Origin: Rubritepida sp.
GTDB lineage: Bacteria; Pseudomonadota; Alphaproteobacteria; Acetobacterales; Acetobacteraceae
Reading direction: 5' to 3'
DNA: 5,484 nt
Assembly (NCBI GenBank): GCA_014376425.1
Contig: JACMRO010000189.1
Span: forward strand, 1-5,484
The notes beneath the pieces were generated by a model. It was not told the origin of the DNA, searched no databases, and saw only the letters and a list, made by a program, of their open reading frames with translations. Below, piece by piece: positions 1 through 5,484 of the stretch (position 1 is its first letter; each line of letters opens with the position of its first letter). The position numbers were made by a program, and so were the translations under genes.

Positions 1-1263
1 GCGCCGGGGTTGGCGCTGCCGGTCGCCGTGTTCAGCGTCATCCCGGCAGTGGCGGCCTGGTGGGCCGCCCCAGGCTGGCGCCGGGTGCTGGCTTTCTCCG
101 GGGCCTGGGTACTGGCTGAAATGCTGCGCGGCGTCCTCTTCACCGGCTTTCCCTGGAACCTGATCGGCACCGCCTGGGCCTTCGCCGCGCTGCCATTGCA
201 GCCGGCCGCCTATCTCGGCGTGCACGGACTGTCGCTGCTCACCGTGTGGCTGGCCTGCCTGCCGGCGCTGCGCGACTGGCGCTGGGCCGGGGCCGGGGTC
301 GCGGTGCTGCTGGCCTGGATGGGCCTGGGCGCCTGGCGCCTGGCCCTGCCGGCGCCCGAAGCACAGCCGGTACGGCTGGTGCTGGTGCAGGGCAACATCG
401 CCCAGGATGTGAAGTGGCAGGAAAGCCAGCGGCTGCCGATCTTCCAGCGCTACCTGGCGCTGACCGAGCTGGGCGCGCGCGCGGTGCGGCAAGCCGATGG
501 CCAGACACCCATCGCCGTGATCTGGCCGGAGACCGCCAGCCCCTTCCTGCTTGATCAGGACGAGCAGGCCCGGCGTTTGGTGGCTGCCGCCCTGCCCGAC
601 AACGCGGTGCTGATGGCCGGCGCGATCCGCGCCGAATGGGACGCCAATGGCCGGCTGGCCCGCGTCTTTAACAGCCTGGTAGGCGTAGGCCGCGACGGCA
701 CGGTGCTGGGCGTGACGGACAAGGTGCATTTGGTGCCGTTCGGCGAGTACATGCCGCTGGGTGGGCTGCTGCCCATCCGGATGGTGACGGGTGGGATGGA
801 CTTCTCCGCTGGTCCGGCCTTGCGCAACTTCTCGGTCGCAGGGCTGCCCCCGGCCGGGCCGCTGATCTGTTACGAAGTGATTTTTCCTGGCGGCGTGGTG
901 GGCGAGCAGCGGCCGGCCTGGCTGCTGAACATTACGAACGACGCGTGGTTCGGCCGCTCGGCAGGCCCTTTCCAGCACCTGGCGGCCGCGCGGCTGCGCG
1001 CCGTCGAGGAAGGCCTGCCCATGGTCCGCGCCGCGCAGACCGGGATTTCAGCGGTGTTCGACGCACGCGGCGTGCTGCTGGTGCGAATGGGGCTGGGCGA
1101 GACGGGGACAGTGTCCACACGCCTGCCTGGCCAGGGTTCGGTCACAGTGTTCAGCCGGCTGGGACTACTTACACCATTCTTACTTGCCATCGCCCTCCTA
1201 TTGCTGGGAATGCTGGGTAGAATAACTCGTCTAGCAGAAGCTTGCCGATCATCCCAGAATTGA
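1..1263 (+). CDS. lnt: Apolipoprotein N-acyltransferase (Lnt), 5' end missing
   Basis: This enzyme adds the third acyl chain to the N-terminal cysteine of lipoproteins in the inner membrane, the last step of lipoprotein maturation. The frame is open from base 1 and ends at TGA 1261-1263. About 420 residues are visible against a usual 500-530, so roughly 100 N-terminal residues, including the first membrane helices, lie outside the window. Counting from the TTG codon at 10, which is only a reference point, I see membrane segments, the conserved FTGFPWN stretch near residue 45, and then a nitrilase-like domain from about residue 120. The family triad is present: Glu174 in WPETA, Lys238 in TDKVHLVPFGEY and Cys287 in LICYE, with spacings close to those of E. 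coli Lnt (E267, K335, C387). NITNDAWFG follows, and a last membrane helix lies near residues 384-402. The last 30 or so codons shift to AT-rich codon choice, unlike the rest. Confidence 0.96.
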   Translation, partial: APGLALPVAVFSVIPAVAAWWAAPGWRRVLAFSGAWVLAEMLRGVLFTGFPWNLIGTAWAFAALPLQPAAYLGVHGLSLLTVWLACLPALRDWRWAGAGVAVLLAWMGLGAWRLALPAPEAQPVRLVLVQGNIAQDVKWQESQRLPIFQRYLALTELGARAVRQADGQTPIAVIWPETASPFLLDQDEQARRLVAAALPDNAVLMAGAIRAEWDANGRLARVFNSLVGVGRDGTVLGVTDKVHLVPFGEYMPLGGLLPIRMVTGGMDFSAGPALRNFSVAGLPPAGPLICYEVIFPGGVVGEQRPAWLLNITNDAWFGRSAGPFQHLAAARLRAVEEGLPMVRAAQTGISAVFDARGVLLVRMGLGETGTVSTRLPGQGSVTVFSRLGLLTPFLLAIALLLLGMLGRITRLAEACRSSQN

Positions 1264-1420
1264 GACGGCGCAAAAATATTGACGACGTGTTCCCGATAGC
1301 CTAGCCAATGGTTAACACGCATGGACGGTATTCTAATGATGGATCAGGTCATTTCCTGGTCTCTGTGAATTCCGGTACCATCTCAGGGAGGGGTTCAATG
1401 CCTCGAAGCGGGAGAGAATG
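1161..1420. other. Low-GC patch spanning the lnt 3' end and intergenic region
   Basis: By hand count, 1161-1260 has 49 G+C in 100 bases and 1261-1420 has 80 in 160, against 69 in 100 for 1041-1140. Part of the patch is still lnt coding sequence. There the codons switch to CTA, CTT, TTA, ACA, CCA, AGA, ATA, CGT, GCA and TCA, which are scarce elsewhere in the gene. The 154 bp between lnt and the regulator hold no gene above the size of a leader peptide. Low GC is normal for a promoter region, but the part inside lnt is unusual. Confidence 0.7.
1279..1307 (+). promoter_or_regulatory. Possible weak sigma-70-type promoter for the XRE regulator
   Basis: TTGACG at 1279-1284 matches five of six bases of the -35 consensus. 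A 17-base spacer leads to TAGCCA at 1302-1307, which is a poor -10 match. It lies in the AT-richer gap between lnt and the regulator, about 110 bases before the regulator start, which leaves room for a leader. TTCTAAT at 1331-1337 is another possible -10 element, but no good -35 element precedes it. Transcription could also read through from lnt, since I see no strong terminator between the genes. Confidence 0.2.
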
Positions 1421-1421
1421 A
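1398..1421 (+). CDS. Possible short upstream ORF or leader peptide (7 residues)
   Basis: ATG at 1398 opens an 8-codon frame, MPRSGRE followed by TGA at 1419-1421. It has a strong Shine-Dalgarno sequence, GGGAGGGG at 1386-1393, with GGAGG six bases before the ATG. Its TGA overlaps the ATG at 1418 of the XRE regulator (ATGA), the usual geometry for coupled translation. The regulator's own nearest purine run, GGAGAGA at 1411-1417, lies almost against its ATG, so the strong ribosome site fits the short ORF better. The frame is out of phase with the regulator, and no in-frame ATG, GTG or TTG precedes 1418 back to the stop at 1337. No function can be read from the peptide, and such a short frame can arise by chance. 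Confidence 0.3.
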   Translation: MPRSGRE

Positions 1422-1879
1422 AGCAGCGTATGGCCTCCGAAGACACTATTGAACGCGGCGAAAAGGAGCATCGGCCCAGCCCGATCGATGTTCATGTCGG
1501 CGGGCGGGTGCGCCTGCGACGCACCCTGCTCGGCATGTCGCAGGAAAAGCTGGGCGATGCGCTGGGCCTTACCTTCCAGCAGGTCCAGAAGTATGAGCGT
1601 GGGGTCAACCGCATCGGTGCCTCCCGCCTGTTCGACCTGGCCCGAGTGCTCGACGTCCCGATCGGCTTTTTCTTCGACGACATGCCCGACGCAATGGGCG
1701 GCTCGATGGCCGTTACCCGCCGCATGGCCGGCTTCGCCGAAAACCAGGAAGGGTTCGAGGACGACACGTTGCATCGCCGCGAAACGCTGGAACTGGTGCG
1801 GGCCTATTACCGCATCACCGACGCGTCGGTCCGTAAGCGGGTCTTCGACCTGATCAAGAGCCTCACGCCGGCGGAGTGA
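1418..1879 (+). CDS. XRE/Cro-CI family transcriptional regulator, PraR/PhrR-like
   Basis: This is a predicted cytoplasmic DNA-binding regulator of 153 residues. A Cro/CI-type helix-turn-helix spans about residues 24-85: SQEKLGDALG (41-50) is the first helix of the motif and TFQQVQKYERG (52-62) holds the recognition helix, followed by NRIGASRLFDLARVLDV and FFFDDM. The remaining 65 residues include a helical tail near 120-149 with no enzymatic motif. The core is typical of alphaproteobacterial proteins encoded between lnt and metK, such as PraR and PhrR, which control surface, biofilm, quorum-sensing or stress genes in rhizobia. That relationship is inferred from sequence style and position, and its targets here are unknown. 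ATG 1418 is chosen because no earlier in-frame start exists; ATG 1430 is an alternative with GGAGAG 13 bases upstream. The gene end overlaps the minus-strand glycosyltransferase by 17 bp. metK is absent downstream. Confidence 0.93.
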   Translation: MKQRMASEDTIERGEKEHRPSPIDVHVGGRVRLRRTLLGMSQEKLGDALGLTFQQVQKYERGVNRIGASRLFDLARVLDVPIGFFFDDMPDAMGGSMAVTRRMAGFAENQEGFEDDTLHRRETLELVRAYYRITDASVRKRVFDLIKSLTPAE

Positions 1880-1883
1880 GGCT
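1859..1883. terminator. Stem-loop over the convergent stop codons, possible bidirectional terminator
   Basis: AGCCTCAC (1859-1866) and GTGAGGCT (1876-1883) form a perfect 8-bp inverted repeat with a 9-base loop. The TGA of the plus-strand regulator (1877-1879) lies in the right arm. The TGA of the minus-strand glycosyltransferase (complement of 1863-1865) lies in the left arm. A perfect 10-bp palindrome, GCTGGCCAGC, follows at 1881-1890. No T-tract follows on either strand, so this is not a classic intrinsic terminator. It could act with Rho, block colliding polymerases, or protect 3' ends. The structure is seen; its function is inferred. Confidence 0.45.
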
Positions 1884-4631
1884 GGCCAGCCGGCGAATAC
1901 CCGGCGGCGCTGGATGCTTTCCGGCGGTTAGCAGCATGTCGCCGGGCTGGAACCGCAGCGGTCGATCAGCGGCTGCTGGATGTTCCAGGTCGAAGCGCTC
2001 GGCCAGCGCGCGATGCGCTTCCTGCCAGCCCTCGCCCTGCCAGCGCGCCGGTTCGGGCCGTAGCGTGGCGTGCAGGGCGGCGAATTGCGCCCGATCCCAT
2101 CCTGCGGCCTCGTCCAAGTAAAGCCGTCCCTGCCGCAGGGACGGAAAGCTGGCCGCCAGCGCCCGTGCCAGCTGCGCCGCCAGCCCCGCGCCGGGTGACG
2201 GCATCCTTGCCGCCGCGGCCAAGACGGCTGCCAGGGGTGCGCGATGCGCCCGCTCGATGATGTCCCGGTAACGTAGCGCGATGCCGGCGGGATCCAGCTG
2301 GGCGGCGACCCAGCGGCGCGCAGCCTGGCCCAGCGACCGGCGCTCCTGCGGGCCGGCCGCCAGCCCGGCCAGCGCCGCCGCAAGTTCAGCGTCGGTGAAG
2401 TCTGCCGGCAGCAGACGTGCCGCGTCGGGCGGCAATTCCGCCATGCTGCCGCGAATATTGACGATGCAGGCCAGCCCGGCCGCCATGGCGTCGGCCAACG
2501 CGCCGCTGGTTTCGCCCTGATGTGCGCCGCGCAGCTGCACCGCGATGTCGGTGGCGGCCAGCCAGTCCTCGTAGACCGCCCGGTCCAGGCCGCCGGTCAG
2601 CACGAGGGCGGCGGGCGGCAGGCGGCAGGCCCGCGCCGCGGCGCGCAGCACATCCGCCAGGCCCGCTTGCGAGGCGCCCGCGAAGACCAGCGTCGCGCCC
2701 TGCAAAGCCGCGGCGGCGAAGCTCTCGACCAGCCGCACCGGCAGCTTCTTCGGCACGCAGGCGCCGAAGCTGGTCACCACCAGACCACCAGGCGGAAGCC
2801 CCAGCCTGGCGCGCACTGTCGCCCGGTCACGCCAGGGGTCACGCCAGGGGTCAGGCGAGGGCGGCAGACGGCGCAGATGGGGCACGACCTGCACGGCGCT
2901 GGCCAGGGTGGCACCGTAGCAGTCGCGCAGGATCGCAGCCGCCGCGCCGGAGTGCACCAGCACCGCCAGGCTCTGCTCAAGCACCTCGGCCGACATCGGC
3001 AGTGAGGCGGCGACCTGCGCCGGGCTGCCCGCCAGCGCCGCCAGCAGGCCGGGATAGCCATGGTTGCGGTAGATCGCCTCGGTCAGCGACTGACCGCCCT
3101 GCTGCGCCGCCCATTGCCGGTATTCCGGCAGCGCCACGTCGTGCAGCACCGTGACGGCGGGGCGCAGCTGCAGCAGCGTCGTGTGCTGTTCGTGGTGCAC
3201 CGCGGCGTTCCCCAGCTGGTGCAGCACCCGGTCGAAGGCATAGGGGTGGCGGGCGAATTCGGCGGGGGAGACCCATGCCATGCCGGCCACCGGCCCGCGG
3301 GTGGGCGGCGCATCGCTGACCACGGTGGTGGCGTAATGCGCCGCCAGCTCGGGCAGCAGTTCGGCGGCGTATTCGGCGATGCCCGAGGGTTGCGGCGGCA
3401 CCGGACCTGTGACCGCCAGGGTAGGCCTGCCCAGGCGCGGCGGGCCGGACCAGCGCTCCATCGCGGCCCAGGCGCGGCGCGCGGCATCAGGCCAGCTGTG
3501 CCGTGCCGCTTCCGTCGGCCCGTGACGGCGCAGCGCCGCGGCCAGGCCGGCATCGGCCAGGATCGCCCCCATCACCCGCGCCATGTCCGCGACATCCAAC
3601 GGGTCGAACAACACATCGTCGCGGCCCGCCAACTCGGGCAGCGCACCCACGCGGCTGGCGCAGAACGGGGCGCCGCAGGCCATCGCCTCGGCCAGCGGCA
3701 GGCCGAAGCCCTCGGCCAGCGAGGGCAGAACGAAGAGTGCGGCATGGCTGTACAGCGCCGGCAGCGCGGCGTCGGGCACGATGCCGAGATGGCGGATCGT
3801 ACCCTCCGCCAACCCGGCCCGCGCTGCGAGCCGCGCCAGCTCTGCGGCCGGTGCGCTGCCGGTCACCGCAAGCGTCAGCCCTTTTCGCAATGCCGCCGGC
3901 AGTAGCGCCATCGCCTCGATCAGCCGCGCCTCGTTCTTGCGGGCATCGTTCAGCCCCAGGCACAGCAGATAACGCCCGGGCAGGGGCGGCTGGCCGCGAT
4001 CAGGCCGGAAATGCGACGTCACCCCACCGCCAATCGCGCACAGCCGGCCGGCCTCGATGCCGGCCATGGCGGCACCTTCCGCCAGCGTCGCGCCTGAGTT
4101 GCACAGTAGCCCATCCATGTCCCGCAACGCCGCCAGGTGGCGCATGTACCAGGGCACCAGCCCGGCCTCACGCCAGGCGCCTTCCAGATACTCGGCCGGG
4201 CGGCTGAGCGGAATCAGGTCGTGCAGCGTGGCCACCATCCTGGGCCCGCCCAAGGCCTCGGGCCAGGTGGTGACCAGCGGCTCGTTCCAGCCTTCGAACA
4301 GGCTGCCGACATGGACCATGTCAGGCTCGAGCGCTAAAATGGCCTGGGCACGTATCTGCTCGGCCAGCAGCCTGGCGGAGTGGTGCGGGTTGGACCCCGC
4401 GGCGCAGCTCTCGGGTGGGGTGAAGCGATGGATGGCGCCCAGCCCCAGCAGCGGCGCGAACTCGGCCTGCAGCGCATCGGCCGACTTCGCCATCAGGCCG
4501 TTCAGCAGCAGCAAAACCTCATGTCTGCCGCGGGTCGCGGCTAGTGCGCGGGCCAATTCCAGCGAATAGCGGCCCAGGCCGGAATGCCGGCTGCCGCCCT
4601 GGGCTCCCTGGATGTCGAGCAGCAGTCTCAT
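1863..4631 (-). CDS. Bimodular GT-B glycosyltransferase (two GT4-like modules), surface polysaccharide type
   Basis: This 922-residue protein probably transfers sugars from nucleotide donors to a growing envelope polysaccharide at the inner face of the membrane. Donor and acceptor cannot be told. Module 1 (about 1-395) starts with MRLLLDIQGAQ and GLGRYSLELA, has HDLIP (137-141), Arg231-Lys232 in the donor-site region, and the EX7E motif Glu307/Glu315 in EGFGLPLAEAM. Module 2 (about 402-785) starts with TGPVPPQPSGIAEY, has LHD at His497-Asp498, and a modified motif around Glu707 (GETSGALADAM). Residues 785-922 hold RLYLDEAAGW and FQPGDMLL, resembling the beginning of another such module that stops early. 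ATG 4631 is chosen because it overlaps the upstream stop as ATGA and begins the conserved N-terminus; no good Shine-Dalgarno precedes it, which fits coupled translation. A longer frame to 4946 only adds 105 low-complexity residues inside the neighbouring gene. The related class is O-antigen or capsule enzymes with fused GT4 modules. Confidence 0.88.
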   Translation of the reverse strand: MRLLLDIQGAQGGSRHSGLGRYSLELARALAATRGRHEVLLLLNGLMAKSADALQAEFAPLLGLGAIHRFTPPESCAAGSNPHHSARLLAEQIRAQAILALEPDMVHVGSLFEGWNEPLVTTWPEALGGPRMVATLHDLIPLSRPAEYLEGAWREAGLVPWYMRHLAALRDMDGLLCNSGATLAEGAAMAGIEAGRLCAIGGGVTSHFRPDRGQPPLPGRYLLCLGLNDARKNEARLIEAMALLPAALRKGLTLAVTGSAPAAELARLAARAGLAEGTIRHLGIVPDAALPALYSHAALFVLPSLAEGFGLPLAEAMACGAPFCASRVGALPELAGRDDVLFDPLDVADMARVMGAILADAGLAAALRRHGPTEAARHSWPDAARRAWAAMERWSGPPRLGRPTLAVTGPVPPQPSGIAEYAAELLPELAAHYATTVVSDAPPTRGPVAGMAWVSPAEFARHPYAFDRVLHQLGNAAVHHEQHTTLLQLRPAVTVLHDVALPEYRQWAAQQGGQSLTEAIYRNHGYPGLLAALAGSPAQVAASLPMSAEVLEQSLAVLVHSGAAAAILRDCYGATLASAVQVVPHLRRLPPSPDPWRDPWRDRATVRARLGLPPGGLVVTSFGACVPKKLPVRLVESFAAAALQGATLVFAGASQAGLADVLRAAARACRLPPAALVLTGGLDRAVYEDWLAATDIAVQLRGAHQGETSGALADAMAAGLACIVNIRGSMAELPPDAARLLPADFTDAELAAALAGLAAGPQERRSLGQAARRWVAAQLDPAGIALRYRDIIERAHRAPLAAVLAAAARMPSPGAGLAAQLARALAASFPSLRQGRLYLDEAAGWDRAQFAALHATLRPEPARWQGEGWQEAHRALAERFDLEHPAAADRPLRFQPGDMLLTAGKHPAPPGIRRLASLTPPA
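2825..2860. repeat. In-frame 12-bp tandem repeat within the glycosyltransferase gene
   Basis: GGTCACGCCAGG occurs twice back to back (2825-2836 and 2837-2848), followed by a third copy with two mismatches (2849-2860). On the minus strand it encodes the duplicated PWRD in PSPDPWRDPWRDRA, near residues 591-602 of the protein, in a linker-like stretch of module 2 before RLGLPPGG. The unit length is a multiple of three, so gain or loss of copies would keep the frame. It probably arose by slippage. Confidence 0.85.
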
Positions 4632-5484
4632 GCCCGGCGGATTGCGGTCAGCGCCCAGGTCTCGCCCGGGTCGGCCGGCAAGCTGGCGGCGGGCCGTCCG
4701 GCGGTGGGCCGCGGCGGGTGCATCGGGTCGAAGCGCAGCACCGCCAGCGCCAGCCCATCCCACGTCACCGGGGCGGGCCTGCGCGCCACGACAGCCCCCG
4801 CACCCAGCAGCCTCTGAATGGCGGCGGCGCTGGCTCTCGCATCGGCGGGGTCGAGGCCGTCGAGGCAGGGCACGCCCGCCTCCGCCGCGGCCAGTGCCAG
4901 GCCGGGCCAGGCACCAGCCAGGTTCGGCGCCAGCACCATCCGGCACGACCCGAGCAGCCCCCCCAGCGCGGCCGAGTCATCAGCACCCAGCAGCTGCAGA
5001 GCGGGCGGGTCGCGCAGCAGCGACCAGGCTTCGCCGACCACCGGCTCCAGGCTCTCGGCCAGCACACAGCCGGCGGGCCCCGGGCCTGCATCCCCGACCG
5101 ATGCCATCGGCAGCGCGGAGACTGTGGGCTCGGGCAGCACCGCCCAGGGCAGCGCCCGGGCTTCGGCGGTGAACAGAGCCATTGCCGCCGGGTCGTCGCG
5201 CGCCAGCAGCACCGCGTCAAACGGCGCGTGCGGCGCGAACAGGGCGGCGCGCAGCCCCGCCGCGTCGCCCGCGGCCCGGTGCGGGCGCAGCAGCGTGGCG
5301 GTGGCGGCGATGACCAGCGTCACTAGCGCACCCGCGCGCCGGGCCAACCGCGCCGGAGTATTGTCGGCCGCGAGCCCCAGCGACAGCAGCCGGTCGCCCG
5401 GCCGCAGAGGCAGCGGCGCCAGTCGGGCGCGCGCCGCTTCGAGCAGTGCGCCGCGGGGTGCGGGTGGCGGGCCCCCCACCGCCA
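4628..5484 (-). CDS. Uncharacterised protein with a degenerate GT-B-like C-terminal lobe, 5' end outside window
   Basis: At least 283 residues are visible, ending at TGA (complement of 4628-4630). The frame is still open at the window edge. A GTG at 5477-5479 could be a start, but nothing supports it over one further upstream. I do not recognise a named family. Counting from that GTG, SCRMVLAPNLAGAWPGLALAAAEAGVP (about 178-204) aligns without gaps to the donor-binding segment of the next gene's module 1 (LPSLAEGFGLPLAEAMACGAP). Both motif glutamates are replaced, at Gly189 and Ala197, so it is probably not an active retaining GT4 enzyme. The alternating hydrophobic segments LLSLGLA (31-37) and TLVIAAT (54-60) look like Rossmann-type strands rather than membrane helices. 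No signal peptide can be judged. The stop overlaps the glycosyltransferase start as ATGA, so the two are co-translated and may work together. It could also be an ordinary glycan-cluster protein of unknown fold. Confidence 0.72.
   Translation of the reverse strand, partial: AVGGPPPAPRGALLEAARARLAPLPLRPGDRLLSLGLAADNTPARLARRAGALVTLVIAATATLLRPHRAAGDAAGLRAALFAPHAPFDAVLLARDDPAAMALFTAEARALPWAVLPEPTVSALPMASVGDAGPGPAGCVLAESLEPVVGEAWSLLRDPPALQLLGADDSAALGGLLGSCRMVLAPNLAGAWPGLALAAAEAGVPCLDGLDPADARASAAAIQRLLGAGAVVARRPAPVTWDGLALAVLRFDPMHPPRPTAGRPAASLPADPGETWALTAIRRA

Noticed and set aside
1204..1257. CTGGGA and TCCCAG as an lnt terminator stem.
   Set aside because: The arms are only 6 bp, the loop is over 40 bases, and the structure lies inside the coding region with no T-tract.
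1367..1379. Adjacent EcoRI (GAATTC) and KpnI (GGTACC) sites, with a HindIII site near 1240, suggesting a cloning-vector polylinker.
   Set aside because: The arrangement matches no standard polylinker I know, and the surroundings are natural intergenic and lnt coding sequence. Chance six-base sites in the AT-richer patch explain it.
1349..1774. Minus-strand frame of 141 residues antisense to the XRE regulator.
   Set aside because: It lies almost wholly opposite a clear helix-turn-helix gene and shows no domain of its own.
3060..3905. Long plus-strand frame of 281 residues antisense to the glycosyltransferase.
   Set aside because: It is rich in Arg, Gly, His and Gln with no recognisable domain, as expected for the antisense shadow of a high-GC gene.
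4632..4946. N-terminal extension of the long minus-strand frame by 105 residues, starting at 4946.
   Set aside because: The extension is low-complexity Arg/Gly/Ala-rich and lies in a different frame within the upstream gene. The conserved N-terminus MRLLLDIQGAQ and the ATGA overlap point to the start at 4631.
4544..5326. Plus-strand frame of 260 residues antisense to the degenerate glycosyltransferase gene.
   Set aside because: Its composition is typical of a GC-rich shadow frame, and the opposite strand has a coherent protein with operon-style overlap.
1..5484. CRISPR arrays, tRNA or rRNA genes, transposases and phage genes.
   Set aside because: No spaced direct repeats, cloverleaf-like sequence or recognisable mobile-element protein is visible on either strand.

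Overview
The window is very GC-rich, with codon third positions dominated by G and C. It looks like an alphaproteobacterial chromosome, most likely from Rhodospirillales or Acetobacteraceae. The reasons are the base composition, the pairing of an apolipoprotein N-acyltransferase gene (lnt) with a PraR/PhrR-like XRE regulator, and the style of the glycosyltransferases. The genus cannot be named from this window.

Layout, left to right. Positions 1-1263 (+) hold the 3' four-fifths of lnt, with its catalytic triad. Positions 1264-1417 are an intergenic region which, together with the last 30 or so codons of lnt, is near 50% GC by hand count. It contains a possible weak promoter and an 8-codon leader-like ORF with a strong Shine-Dalgarno sequence, whose stop overlaps the next start. 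Positions 1418-1879 (+) encode a 153-residue XRE/Cro-CI regulator. Its 3' end overlaps tail to tail by 17 bp with a long minus-strand gene, and a perfect 8-bp stem holding both stop codons covers the overlap. Positions 1863-4631 (-) encode a 922-residue protein with two GT-B glycosyltransferase modules and a C-terminal stretch that resembles the start of a third. Positions 4628-5484 (-) encode the upstream gene of the same operon, joined by an ATGA overlap and open at the window edge. It looks like a remnant GT-B lobe in which both conserved glutamates are replaced.

Functionally there are two blocks. The left one is housekeeping: envelope lipoprotein maturation plus a regulator usually found between lnt and metK in alphaproteobacteria. 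The right one is surface polysaccharide synthesis, transcribed towards the regulator. metK is not next to the regulator here, so the convergent boundary at about 1860-1880 may be a rearrangement or insertion junction. The most interesting points are the degenerate glycosyltransferase coupled to a bimodular one, the possible truncated third module, the composition break at the end of lnt, and the shared stop-codon hairpin. I did not find a clearly new defence or mobile system.
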